A model generated the notes under the pieces. That model had not been told where the DNA came from and did not search any database. It was given only the letters and a program-made list of their open reading frames with translations. Shown here in pieces: positions 24,129 through 57,249 of a stretch of 64,000 nucleotides of DNA. Location: positions 7,792,217 to 7,856,216 of the forward strand of contig NC_049979.1 of assembly GCF_000003815.2 (NCBI RefSeq), in the 5' to 3' direction. A program made the translations under genes and the position numbers. Positions within the stretch are counted from its first letter, which is position 1; every line of letters begins with the position of its first letter. Source of the DNA: Branchiostoma floridae (lineage: Eukaryota; Chordata; Leptocardii; Amphioxiformes; Branchiostomatidae).

Positions 24129-25307
24129 CTTGGGAACTAGTAACCTTGTAGATCTGATGGGGTTTAAGATTGTCTTGGTACTCACACTAAACTATCCAGG
24201 ATATACAACAGCGAGCCAATTTTTACTTGTCTGGTATATTCTGTAGCACAGAATGCTGATTTTTCAGTTTACTGCGCATGAAAAATGTGGTTGAGTAGTT
24301 TGAATGGACAGATCATTTCTGGATGTTCCAATCAGATCCATTGTGATTGCATTTAGTACAAGAGTACCATCTCAAGGCCAATTATTTCCATGTTTACCAG
24401 TGATGATTACTAGTATACATATAGATGTGAGTTGACTGTTGATGCAAGTTTGTATAGTGGGACCAAGATTTCACGTAAATGTGGATGTATTGAATATTTT
24501 TATATCCAAGTGTAAGACTAAGATCAACAGATATGTCAGCATTGCATATTTATGCCAAGTTTGTCACTTTTGCTACATCCGTGGTGCTCTTAATATGAAA
24601 GCTAATGTTGATTGACAACTCCTCTTCCTTCCTAAATGAACTCAAACTCTAAACTACCCCCATAGGTTATTTTTATTTATATACGAATCACTGCAGCAAA
24701 TTTAGGACTTTTAGAAATTTCTGATAGATGCAGAATGAGGTATATGACTTGGTTGCTTAGAGCATCTCTTATGTTAAACATGTATCCAGTGAAGTCCTTA
24801 TTGATTGCCAGGATTTGATGCATTTGATGTGTTATGTTTATAGTTGGTCATGTGATTTGAAGTAATGTTGTTCTCTGTTTGATATAATGTGTCTCCTTGA
24901 TATAATGTTATTCAAAAATCATGATTCAATGTACATGTGTATTCAAGAACAGCCAACTTGTTCTGGATTTTCAGATTTTGCGACAATTTTTGAGTATGGT
25001 TGAACTTTGCTAATCTTGATGTGATTACATGTACCTCTTGGTGACTTTAACACATCCATCCATTGATTGTCAATAATGCAGATGTTTCCAATGCTGCCTA
25101 GCTTTTTTGAGAATGATGATCCTGCAATTGCTCAATTACAGAACACAACATTAAAACACAACTGTGTAACATTATATAAAACAGCATTACTGCTCTTGCA
25201 TCTATACCCATCATATGTAATATACTCTGACACAGCCTTGGCAATTGGCTGTATACTGTATTAACTCTGTGCCATATTTTTAAACTTTGTGTGAAATTTG
25301 CTTATGC

Positions 25308-25313
25308 AATAAA
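25308..25313 (+). terminator. Polyadenylation signal of SYNJ2BP
   Basis: An AATAAA occurs about 1.2 kb after the SYNJ2BP stop codon. The stretch 24129-25320 holds no coding gene and is read as the 3' untranslated region. Confidence 0.5.
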
Positions 25314-25329
25314 AGCACCCGAGTTTCTT

Positions 25330-26211
25330 GAATTTTTCCTTGCACTTAGTCTTTTCAATTGCTATGTGACATGTCTCTGTTTTTATATTATGCTCTGGTT
25401 ATATTTTGTCCTGAATGATTTTGACATCATGACAAGATTAACACATGTAATGTGACCAATGTTGGTAGAAAGTGAATATTTTTTTAAGATTCAAGTGTTT
25501 TCCGTCCTGTTCTAAAAACACTCCAGCTGTCCCAGTGAAATTTTCAAATAGCTGAAGAAAATTGAATTCATCACTGCTGGAGCTGGCCCAGACTAATAAA
25601 GGGTAGTTGAAAACCATTAAGTTCCAGGTTTAGCTGCCTAGGATACAGAATTAATTATGCCTGCACATGCATCATCAGGACCACATGCCATTTTCTCTTC
25701 TAAGTTGTAATGAAAAATCAGAGGACAAAAAGATCAAAGGACAATGTTTGTTAGATTCAACCAAGCCTCTGGATGTATCAGATTGGTCAAAAAAGGAAGG
25801 CTTCTTGAAATTATATTTCTTGTAATGCTGCAAAACACCTCTATGCTATCTGCTTTTATTGGCATAAAAATCACGAAGAAAAAAATCAGAAAAATGTAAC
25901 ATTAGTTTCTGAAGAGTACATTTTCATGAAAAAAAGCAATTCACCTTTCATGATTTCGAAACTGAAAGCAAGGACACAATACATATGTATTACATTTTCT
26001 ATGCATGTCATTTGTGGTCTACGAGGAATCGTCACACCTGTGTTTATGAAAGATGTCGCTAAGCGGCGTTTTTGAGCAGCAACTTGCACGCTGCATTGTG
26101 GGACACATCTAACATGGCGGCGTGTATCTTCAATTTTGTGAATTTCTGAAGAATCGGTACTAAAACATCTCATTTCTAAGAACTGACTGAAATTAGAAGA
26201 ATTTATTCACA
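25330..26211. promoter_or_regulatory. Intergenic region and SYMPK promoter
   Basis: No gene is seen between the SYNJ2BP polyadenylation signal and the symplekin start. At about 26111-26121 the sequence aacatggcggc matches the YY1-type core common at TATA-less housekeeping promoters. It lies about 100 bases before the symplekin ATG. Confidence 0.4.
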
Positions 26212-46900
<20,689 letters not shown>

Positions 46901-48999
46901 TAAGAATCCCAAGATATTCCTATTACTGCACAATGTTTGGCAGAATTCCAAGCCAGGCACTGCACAGAAATATATAGACAATATGTAAAATAGGTCAGTT
47001 AACATAATTTTACGCTGAAACTTAAAATCAGACTGAGATTTTTTTGTCAGAACTCTACTTGTTCTTTGGAGCACTATGCCATTTGTCTAGCATTTAAGTA
47101 TATACAAAAATGGCTTTAAGTATATACAAAAATTGTCCTAACGTTTGTCATTTTAAGTGGTTATATGACATGTATATCATTAAAATGTAACTGAGCATTG
47201 ACGTGTGAAAGCTTTTTTCCTTTGGTTATGGGCAAGTCTTTATGTCTGATCCCACCATCCTACTGCAGTATAGAACGTGTAGCAGTAGTATGTATAAATC
47301 ATAGGTATGACAAAAACTGATGGAAACCCAGGAGCCCCATTTGTGCTATGACATTACTGTGTAAAAAAGCAGACCCTGTCTGACCAGAAAACATATCTTG
47401 AGACAAGTTCAACACAAAACACTACATGTTAAAAGAAGAAGAAAACCTATATTGTGGGTTGTGCAAGAGTAAGTGAATGTACTTTAAAAAGGCATGTTGT
47501 GACTCTGGAATTCTCTTGGGCAGCAAAACTTTTCAAACTACTGGTAAGGATGAATGGTGCAGCATGTATGTACTCCAAAACAGAAAGGGCACATTATATA
47601 TGCTGCAAAAACCTTTATCTTGTTATGTCAATAAAGGTTAGACATCCAGGTAATAAGATATGCCAAACAGCAGTTGCTCAAGCAACTTGATATGATTTTG
47701 GAAACTTTATCTTGTTAAATGCCTGATAATGTCCTCACTGAACAGATCTTATTGATGAAGTCAGGCAGTCAAATTTCTGATTTATGCTTTGACATTGCAA
47801 TCTATAACTTGATATTGAAGACATTGACAAGAAGCATCCATATGGAAGCCTGTGTTTTTTTAATTATTTTGAACCAAATGTTTCTACAACATTAAACATA
47901 AAAATATGATTCACACTGGCAAGATATTTCAGGTGGACATTGAATGGTTTGTGCTGCAAAAATTGATACTATCTGTAAGACTATTTTTGACAGAATGACC
48001 CTATGAAAGAACATGACATTCTACCAGTTTAGTTTTTGCATACCTTTACTTGGCAGTGGTAACAAAGTACGAGTAATATTACATCAAAAATGACAACTTC
48101 AACAAAGACCATCAACCGACAAATGAACAAATAGTGAATGAAAGGATTCAGTAAGTATGGAGCACATGCACTCTCAACAAAAATACCAAAAGGTAACAAA
48201 GTCAAAGTGTATATTTATGTGTTTTCTGTCAACACTCTCTTTTCCAACCTAAACGGAAGCTTTAGAGATAAGTGTACATGTGTATCTATTTTCAGTAAAA
48301 GTTGTTTCAGAATAATGTAGCAAATGGTATTGTACTATGAAACATGACCAGACCCAGTATATTCCAAATGCAGAAATGACACAAGTTAGAGTACTTCATA
48401 CTAGTATAATGGTATCCTTACTATTAAGTTACTAAACGTTTCAGGTCTTGAACATCCTGTCATCTCGTGACAGCACATGAAGTTTGGGGCAAGAAACCAG
48501 TACCAAATTGAAGCAGAATAACAAAGATCTTTGCAATGTTGGGGACTAATATCTGTTGTTAACTGGAAGACTGGGATGAAAAGTTTCTTTGAAAAAAGAG
48601 TGAAGAAAAGGCCACATTACATGTCTAAAGCCCTTACCAGCTGTGGGTTGATATCCTTTGCAGCCAGTGACCACACATAAAACCTACTAACAAGCTCTAA
48701 AAAAAATACAAATTAAAATTAAACAACATGTTTCTGCACACAATTTTGTGGTCATCAAATCCTGTACACCAAGTTTTCTCATGAGCTCACAACTAAGCTT
48801 ACATTCAAACATGGATGTCAGTCAATCATTCTGATGATTCCTATATGATAAGCTCTCCAGTACCAAAGTCTTGTACAAGCATATACACACATACATACAG
48901 GGTAAGAATTTGATATGTACATAAAACCTCCAAACTAAAACTGATCTTGCTACACAGCCAGGATGTACAGAGCAATCTTGTAGACTTGTCCTGAAGTGC
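46901..48999. other. Convergent 3' regions of SYMPK and C19orf47
   Basis: No gene is supported. Polyadenylation sites for both genes must fall here. Canonical AATAAA on the plus strand is at about 47629-47634, some 730 bases after the SYMPK stop. The rest is AT-rich with no structure noticed. Confidence 0.4.
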
Positions 49000-51900
49000 T
49001 TAGATCTTCCCCAATCTTGCAAACACACTCCCACCCCCAACAGCCTTCTTCCCAGTATCTTCTCCAGAGTCTTCATAACTAAATATCCCTGAGCTGCTGA
49101 CTTTTGCTACAGAGACTGACCCCTTCCCTTTCTTCCCAGCAGTTGTCACAGCCTTCTTAATGCCTGAGATTTTCCTCACAGCCGACAGTTTTGCAGAAAC
49201 ATCATCAGATACAGAGTCACTAGACGATGCCTCCATTTTCTTCACATTTGTTGCTGTTGTTTTCTCAGTTCTCTTCTGCCCAAGACGTGCCAACACGCTG
49301 GGTTTCGCAGTGCCTGTCGTGGAGTCCACTTTTTCAGGACCAAGTCTTTTCCTGATTCCCTTCTCGGCAGCCTGTGGTCCGAGCCTGTCATGGACACTTT
49401 TCTTGCCAGGTGCAGCAGCAGTAGGAGCAGCGGCTAGAGCCTTTACAGCACTGGGGCTCTGCTTCAGTACACCATGGTACTCTAGTGGCGGTTCTGCTTC
49501 CGACTGGTCGCCCAGACGACTGAACACTCCTGTGGCCTGGGGAGGGAGTACACAAACATTTCCATAAAAGTTATATATTGAGTGCATGTACCTCTCAAGC
49601 TTGGTTTTACATACCTAAAGGGCCGATCTGGCTGGAACCAGTGGGATTAGTGGCAATAGTTGATAAATGTAAACAGATAATTTTGGCAGGAGTGTGTCAG
49701 GAAAGTGTGCAGCCTGACCAGGGCAAACCCCTCTGACAGCCGCTTGGAAGCATGGTGTGAAGACTAGCTGACTGCTACCTACCACTGTGTCAGGGAACCC
49801 AGCAGCAGTATAATCATAATGCATACTAGCAGACTGGCAAACCAGAATATACAGTATAACAGAATGTGATCTCTTGAAAAAAAAAAAGCTCGCAGAAACA
49901 TCGTTAGATACAGAGTCACTAGATGATGCCTCCATTTTCTTCACTGGACAGCCACTTGGAAGCATAATATGAAGACTACCAGCTGACTGCTACCTTGCAC
50001 TGTGTCAGGGCGCCCAGCAGCAGTATAATCTGAGTATAATCAAATAATGAATTCTACTAGATAGGCAAACCTGTATATAGGATATGGTCTCTTGGAAATA
50101 AAATCTGACTCTGAGATGTTATGGTCCTTTTATCTTACCTTTGGCTTTGTAGAGTCTGCTGGAGTGTCCCCTCCCAGTCTGTCAAACACAGATGATGCCT
50201 TTTTGCCAGGACCCATATCTGATGAACATAGGAGAAAACCAAACCATGAACCTGATGGAAAGTAACTCACGTCTTTATAGTTTTCCTCAATAATATTCTA
50301 ATCACAGGTTGAAAAGGTTTGATATAGAAATTGACACCCACGACCCGCCTGGTCTTAAACCTAAAGTCTATGTGACCTTCTGAACATTCATTAGCCTTAA
50401 AGGATCTGGAGTGAGCATGACTTGTTGTTACAGCCCAACTATTCCATGCAGTGTTCAGCACTTACTAGCTGGCATCTTGTCTGGCATGCGGACGATGATG
50501 GTCTGTGAGCCCTCCTCTGGCATGGCTACTTTGCGGGCCTTCTTCATCCCCCCTACCACCTCCTCCTCCAGGTCTGATACAATAGTTCTCTTCACACCTG
50601 CAGTCGGAAACAAGAAAGCCGGGTCACAATCATGGTTCAGTTAGCCATCATATCATACACTGGACAATATTTTAACAGAGTATTTGTCATTCCATGTAGG
50701 CAGGCTGCCAGTAAATTCTGGTTAGCACACAACTAACCCAATGATTCAAGGGGATGACACACGGGCAACCTAACTTGCACGACAACATGTCTTCTCAGAT
50801 CTGATCGTTCACACATAAATCTACAGGGCATGATTCCACAGCACAGCAAATTTGTATTCTATAAGACATAAAATACACACATTTTTATGTGAAAGATGAT
50901 AGAAATGCCTTCTACACAGTCAGGCTATTTAGGGATGTAGTCTACAGGGCATGGATTTAGTGAAGCACACTGCAAAGGCACACTAATATCTTCTTTATTG
51001 GTGATAACTGGTACAAATCGGGCAGCTTCTGAGCTTACTTGTGATACCACCATCTAGGGACATCCTATAGGGGGAGCTGCTGGGAGAATCCCTGAGGTAG
51101 TGGCCAACCATCCTGCTTGCCGCTGTAAGAACGTGACAGTACATTGACATCTGGCTAGGACGCTGTGACACTCAAGAAGAACAGTGACAACCACATCACA
51201 GGACATAGCCCAGTGCAAGAGAGACAAGTGAAAACCTTTTCCTACGCTTTCAGTTTGGGCTGACTAGCTCTAAGTTAACTAGCGGAGACATCTCTACATT
51301 TAATTCATTCATCTGTACTGACATGTGTTACCAACAGCTTCAGTTGATTAGATTACACAAGAAAGCAGAGTGAAATGGAGACCCTACGTGTCCCAGCAGG
51401 TTTCCTTCGTGGGGGGTCCTGTGGTCCTACAGACACCTGCAGCACCTTGTCTCTCTGTTCCTGAGGAAACAAACATGGCTGAGCCTGGAGCAAACAAGCA
51501 AACAAAGAAGTCAGTGTCTTACTTCAACTTGGTCAGTGACTCAGTACCTTTTCCAGTACCGGTGGCTGATGAATATCAACACAAGGCAAGATAATCTGGG
51601 CACACTAACTCATAATTGTATCCATACAACATACACGTGTAGAATAGATTATCAGCATACATTTGTACTTCAATTACATTGGACTTTTTGGAGAAGCACT
51701 ACCTAGATAGATAGACATACCAATGTCATACGAAAGTGCTGCTTGAAGCTATACACATACATCCTCTAGCATGAAGGACTGAGGGAGAGGACAAACAAAG
51801 CCCTACAACATACCTGCTGTGCTACAGTTTTGGCATGTTTGAGGATGGCTATGACATCGCCCACCACCATGATCCCCATGTCGTTCAGGATCTCCTTGCT

Positions 51901-53057
51901 GAGATCCAGCAGCATGGTCTTCTGGATCCTGTTGTCTGCAAAGGTGACGGCGTAGCTCGCAGCCGGTCCGGCCGGGATCCCGGCCTCCATGAAGAACTTG
52001 ATCCATGTCGAGGTTTCTAATCAGGTAGGTAAGTAGCTATGGTCAACGTTGATGATGACAATAACATTTGGGTTAAATTCTGTGGATCTGATGACCCCAG
52101 ACTGCCAGAGTTTGTGGCGACATGAATTCTAGGTAATAGGTCAAAGGTAAAGGAACAGAATAAGAAAGAAAACCCGTCTGGATGGTATTATGCAAATTGA
52201 ACAATGGTCAAGACAAGGACTGTTTTCAATTTCGGGGCCTTTACCTTTGACACATTACCTTAGTACTAATAGTAGAAATATTCATGTCACTGCATCTGCG
52301 TTCTGAACTTCAGTTCTGATCTCTGTTAGAGGGCTTATGAAATACATGACTGCATCATAACCACAAATTTTACATTTATTTAGCTTTAAAAATTGTTTAC
52401 TAAACATGACTTTGTACATGGTCATTGGGATAACATGGTCCGATTGATAACAATTATATCTCGTGTATAAAACACCTAAATTTATTCAACTTAAACAGTT
52501 TAACTGGCAAAATGAAAATCTAAAAACAGCCTAAAAACACGAGAATGTTTGACAGCAAATTAAACTGAGCTAAAAATGTCCCTTGTGCCGCAGTTGTGCG
52601 CCATGTGTAACATCTCATATTCATGATCGAAGTGTCATCCCGTTTATGGTTCCCAAGTCCAAGGCCTCCAACAAGGTTCTTCAAACAATCTAAGCAAGAT
52701 CAACACTCTTGAAAATCGTACGAAGATTTGAACTCGACTATTTCTAACATAACTCGCTCGTTCTCCTGAGGTCGGTCCCGTACAGACAAGTCTATCGTCT
52801 AGACAGTTTTTCGCATGGCCTACAGCTGTGTAACGAAGGTATGCAGAAACGCGATCCATGCACAACGCAAACATCGCTACATCCCAGGCCTTTATCAAAC
52901 CCTGCGCTGTCGCCTCTAATCAGAAAACGATATCAAACTGATCCCTGATAACTGCAGTAGCGGTTGTCGTTTGTCTGCACTGCCTAAACAAGGCGACGGT
53001 GGAATAAAAGAAACCAAACTGAGAATTGGTCACAAACTTACCAGACTGCGACGCCAT
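49000..53057 (-). CDS. C19orf47: C19orf47 orthologue, nuclear SAM-like protein with RLG motifs
   Basis: Seven exons are placed from the start: 53042-53057, 51814-52016, 51388-51460, 51039-51122, 50466-50597, 50139-50218 and 49000-49536. They sum to 1125 nt (374 residues) in full phase agreement. Residues 8-70 match the SAM-like domain of human C19orf47 (WIKFFMEAGIPAGPAASYAV, DNRIQKTMLLDLSKEI, MGIMVVGDVIAILKHAKTV). A middle segment has ASRMVGHYLRDSP and QTIIVRMPDKMP. The C-terminal half repeats a short motif of the form [S/G]-V/I-x-x-RLG six times (SVFDRLGG, GVFSRLGD, SVHDRLGP, GIRKRLGP, SVLARLGQ, SVFARLGK). The molecular role of the family is not established. Intron 6 contains a copied piece of exon 7. 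Confidence 0.93.
49735..50035. repeat. Local duplication with a copied exon-7 fragment in C19orf47 intron 6
   Basis: Segments around 49737-49815 and 49951-50030 are about 90% alike (ttggaagcat, agctgactgctacct, cagcagcagtataatc). Between them, 49888-49940 repeats about 50 bases of exon 7, the part encoding KKMEASSSDSVSDDVSA, with a few changes. The copy has no full exon context and is read as a pseudo-exon. Confidence 0.75.
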
Positions 53058-53338
53058 CTTCTTTGCCCAAACCAGGATACGTCCGCTCTCGCCCAACCTC
53101 GCGAGAGTTAAAATGTGGATTATTCCAAAGTTAAAAGAGGCAGGGGAAACTTTTAGTCTGACACTCACTAATAAAGTCTCACATAGTCCGATAAAAACGC
53201 TCAAAAAGATACTGTGGCTTTGTGTCATATCCTGGACCCATGTAATTAACGTTAACACCGTTAGATAAATCAATATTGGGTGTTATGTAACTTTACAAAA
53301 TTTAGAATATTCTGTTGGTTGTGGGCCTAAGCGCCAGC

Positions 53339-53497
53339 TGTAACAGTGGAGTTTTAGGACTACTTAACTGACCATGCCAAATGGCTGTCAGCCTTTTGGC
53401 ATAGTGGTTTAGCGTCTAGATTTGTGATCTGGTGGCCCAGGTTCAAATCCTGGGAGTTCAGGATTAGTTTCTTTCTGTTTCTTACTCCTCTCTTACA
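53339..53497 (+). mobile_element. Solo LTR carrying a tRNA-like region, upstream of C19orf47
   Basis: The unit starts TGTAACAGTGG and ends in TTACA, with the 4-bp direct repeat CAGC on both sides (53335-53338 and 53498-53501). Its ends match the LTRs of the element at 61755-62480. Inside is a tRNA-like body: A-box tggcatagtgg, anticodon arm ctaga-tttgtga-tctgg, and T arm ccagg-ttcaaat-cctgg with the B-box. The acceptor stem does not pair. It lies about 280 bases upstream of the C19orf47 start codon. Confidence 0.82.
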
Positions 53498-53574
53498 CAG
53501 CCTCCGTAGTGACCGCTGGCTCAATCAACAGTTGGCAAGCGAAAGGATTGAGCCAACGGTCACTACAGAGGCTG
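53498..53574. repeat. 29-bp-arm hairpin directly beside the solo LTR
   Basis: The left arm 53498-53526 and right arm 53546-53574 are inverted copies matching at 27 of 29 positions, with a 19-base loop. It begins exactly at the target duplication of the solo LTR. It could be a small fold-back element or a hairpin RNA precursor. Confidence 0.75.
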
Positions 53575-54834
53575 GCACTCAGACTAGTGAAGATACATTG
53601 TATAGCATATCAAATTATGAAGGACAAGCGCATTTAAAAAAAATTAGAAACTGACAGCCAATTTCATTCAGTTTTATTGTCATTTTCAATCATATGCCAT
53701 GGTGACACATGTGAGAGGCAGATAAAATTAAAGTAATATTACCTGTAGTTCTCAGGATGGTGACAATAATACAACAGATTTTAAGTGCAATTGTTAAAGT
53801 TTTAAAGTCATATAATTTCAGAACAAGCTGAGTGTGTGCACCTGATTTCATTCTACTTTGTGAACTCTAGCAGCAATTGAATTAAAGTTTTCTTATTGAG
53901 ACAGAATCAATGTCATACTCTGTCAAATGTAAACATTCCAAAACCAGGATCTAATGATAGCAGCAATCATGTCAGTTTAATTATATATTTTTCTGATTTC
54001 AATTAATTATTATCAAAATAATTCATCATCATACTTTGATCACAGAAACAAGTTATTTCTCTACTAGCAACCAAGAAGACATAATCTATTGAACCTATGA
54101 TAAATACGTTACTGTATAATTTGGCACATAGAATGGTGAAGACTGAGTGGACTTCAATCACTTACATAAATGATGAGTAGTAATGGTGCATCACAACATA
54201 CCAAGTGTAGAAAATAGAATCTCAAATGTGTAATGTTAAATGTCATTCCTCACACTTACAACATTGGTTATACTGTACTTACTTTTATATCATACAAGAT
54301 CAAAATGTCTCCAGTAATCACTTTCCTAAAGTGAATGGTGGAACTTCTAAATCGACAAACTGTTTTTTTCAACATCTTGACAATGTTTGTTTTAGAAAAT
54401 CTCATCTTAGGTATTTAGTATCAAAGGTTAATGTGGCAAGTACATGAACTAAATCTTTAGGTACAATAGTAATATTGCACACACAATCTATGATCTGCCT
54501 AGCACACTTGTGTACTCCTCTGGTGCAAATCTTAAACAATTACACTGTTTGAAAATAAAAAGATCTTGTTCATCTCAAACACAATGCCTTACAAAAACAG
54601 CAGCAGTATTGAGTTAGCTACCTTTGTCATGTTTAGTATTTATTTCCATGCTTCAATGGTTGGCAAGTATTAAACTTCAGTCTAGCATATCTTCATTACA
54701 TGGTATCATTCACTGAGGCATAGCTTGGTCACGTGGCCTCTTTCAGACTGCACTCAATGTGTTGACTTCACCTCAATGGTTGACTTCACTTTATGAATAA
54801 CAGCCAGCTATCTGGTGTTTAATTACCACACACA
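53575..54834. other. Intergenic region downstream of the NHL gene
   Basis: This AT-rich stretch has no recognised gene. It probably holds the 3' untranslated region of the NHL-repeat gene, which is transcribed leftwards. Confidence 0.4.
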
Positions 54835-56902
54835 TCATTCTCGTATTGCAGAAATACCCATGGATATCATGGCTGCGGGGGCACTCTTCGCAGGCTGAAA
54901 GCCAGCCGACTTTCGCTTCACCGACCCCGGGCGGGACTTGTGACAGTCACAGGAGAAGCCGCGGAAGATTTTGACACAGTGGCTGCCGTTGACACTGCAC
55001 TCTGACACCACCAGGTGCTTCTCTGGAGTCAGGGCCACGGCCTGCGGAGTGCCCAGCTCGTGAGCAGACGTCAGCATCTGCTCCAGGTGCCAGCCGTTAT
55101 CACTGTAGTAGTTCACGGTGTGGTTAAGTCCATCCACCAGGAAGATGTTATCAACTCGGTCACAGAAAATCCCACGAGGGACAACTCTTACGCCGACCCC
55201 TTGCCGAACCGTAGGCCTGAACTCAGACTGCAGGTCTCCGTCATAGTCGTAGAACTTGACCAGCTGGGTGACTGGATCAGAAACGACAATTTCATTTCTT
55301 GTGTTCTGGCTGACAAATAAAGGCCACTGATAGCTCCTGTACGGTAGCCCCTCTTTTACCTTAAAAGTTGTGTACAGTTCACCATCGGGGAAGTAGACCT
55401 CTATCTCGTTGTTGCTGTTTGCCACAATGATGTTTTTGTCAGGGTCACACACGATGCTATGGGGTTCCCATTGGGTTTGAAACGTGCACTTGCAGCGACC
55501 GTTTTCAGACAGGACTTGCACACGTTTATTCTTCATATCTGCCACAGCAATGTCGTGGTCCCCACACATGGCTACTGCACTAGGCTGGTCAAACTGACCC
55601 GTTCCTGTCCCAAAGGACCCAAAGCTAGCCTTGTGGATGGCACAGGGAGTGTAGACCTGGATGCGATGGTTGGCAGTGTCGGCCACGAAGATGTCTCCCG
55701 TCTGGCTGACGGTGAGGCCACGAGGCCAGTACACTTTCCCAGCCTCACTTGTTGTAGTGGCATCAGACTCGTACAGCAGCTTGGAAGGTGTTCTGTCCAG
55801 AATAAAAGCCTTCGTCATCATCATGAGAAAAATATTACATTGATCACTTTCTTTTATCATTTACTACATCGATTAATTGAACATCTTCAATACAGAGATT
55901 AAGTGTGACTCATACAGAGAGTACAAAAGTATTACTCGCTGAGAATAATAACAGATAAAGTAAATATATGATGCAACATTAATTTTGCTCCTATTGTGTT
56001 TGTTTGCCTTTCTCTTTTTCCTTTCTAAATTCTAGGTATCAAAGACTTAGAAAAAATTGACTCACTTTGGTTTCATGACACTACTTGATGACATTTTTGA
56101 TAATCTGGAGAGCCTGCGCCCCCCTGCGTTGGCTCTGGTGGGGGGTGGTCCACCAAACGTGCTGGAGGGGGGTCTGGTAAGGGACATGCTGGACCAAATA
56201 TAGGACAGCTCCGTGGTCCGCACGGCGGTACGATCCTGTGCCCAGGGGGCTCGACAACTATGGGCTGCAATAGGAAAGACATGAAACTTTTGTGAAAACC
56301 TGTCTACTGCCTAGGTAGGAGCTGGCCGCTTTTTCCACTCAATTAGGTTCCTCCATATATAACTATAACGTTAACACAAATGCAGAATACTGACATTGTG
56401 TTAAGTGCATGTGACATTGTGTTAAGTGGTCTTAGGAAGTGGAAACTTTATTTATGTAACTCAATGTAACTTTTTTTTGTTAATTACTGTTGGAAATAAA
56501 CAATATTCTCCTCTATACAGATCGAACTCTTAAATAAAATACAACAATCCGAGATATATTTATTTGGTACATGATTACACAGGATGGCTGACAAGATAGA
56601 ACACGTGATTGTTATTGAGTGGGTGCCACCTGTTAACCTGTTTGTATTTAAGCACCATCATACCATGGCGACGTTAGTAAACGGTTGCTTGCAACATATG
56701 ATAAGAAATACTCAATAAGGCCAAGATTCACAAAGGGATGACTTGGATATTCGGCTAGCATATCATTCTATGTTGTCTCACCTCGTGCGGCTCTGTCAAA
56801 CAACATTGACGGCGGTCCCGGCTCTCCCCAGTCCCGCCTACCCACGGCCACCGTCCGGGGCCGCTGCCGCAGGTCCTCCATGAACTCCGGAAGGCTCTCC
56901 AT
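54835..56902 (-). CDS. NHL-repeat beta-propeller protein with short disordered N-terminus
   Basis: The main exon (54835 to about 55846 or 55860) encodes an NHL-type propeller like that of TRIM2/3/32 proteins: WPRGLTVSQTGDIFVADTANHRIQVY, FDQPSAVAMCGDHDIAVADMKNKRVQV, VPRGIFCDRVDNIFLVDGLNH and PQAVALTPEKHLVVSE. No RING, B-box or coiled coil is seen. Two upstream exons fit: 56782-56902 (start MESLPEFMEDLRQRPRTVAV) and 56066-56264 (proline- and serine-rich, FGGPPPTRANAG). Exon 2 ends with a strong donor at phase 2. The only in-frame acceptor before the propeller is the poor aaag at about 55846, so the last join is uncertain. Otherwise the propeller exon could start at its own ATG (55860). Function is not assigned. 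Confidence 0.7.
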
Positions 56903-57249
56903 GGTAGAAACCTAACACAGCATTCACTGTTAAGTCCCAATCGCCGTCCTTAGCGGCTCAACAGCTTTCTGTCACTCAGACATAGCGGTAATCGCCATTG
57001 TCCAGGCGTAACCACTCGGCGAATTGAGCGGTCCTGCAATACAGCCAATAGTTTACCCAAGACTGCTGCCCTAGAGACGGACTGATGCTAAGGTGTGACG
57101 TCATGAGTCTGTAGTTTCAAAACAAACGGATAGGTGGCGCGCTTGCACGGCACTGGATGAAACCACTTTAAACTTTCAATTGCTTTTCAGAATGCAAGAA
57201 TACTATTAAATAAATACCTTTTCATTGATGAAAAACACATTTTTGTAGT

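Noticed and set aside
49615-49965. Separate 116-codon gene on the minus strand
   Set aside because: Only the piece copied from C19orf47 exon 7 looks coding; the rest is duplicated intron.
52644-53273. Minus-strand open frames between C19orf47 exons 1 and 2 and upstream
   Set aside because: They do not match the family and are not needed by the phase-consistent seven-exon model.
53380-53470. Functional tRNA gene
   Set aside because: D, anticodon and T arms are recognisable, but the two acceptor strands do not pair. The unit is embedded in an LTR with its own target duplication.
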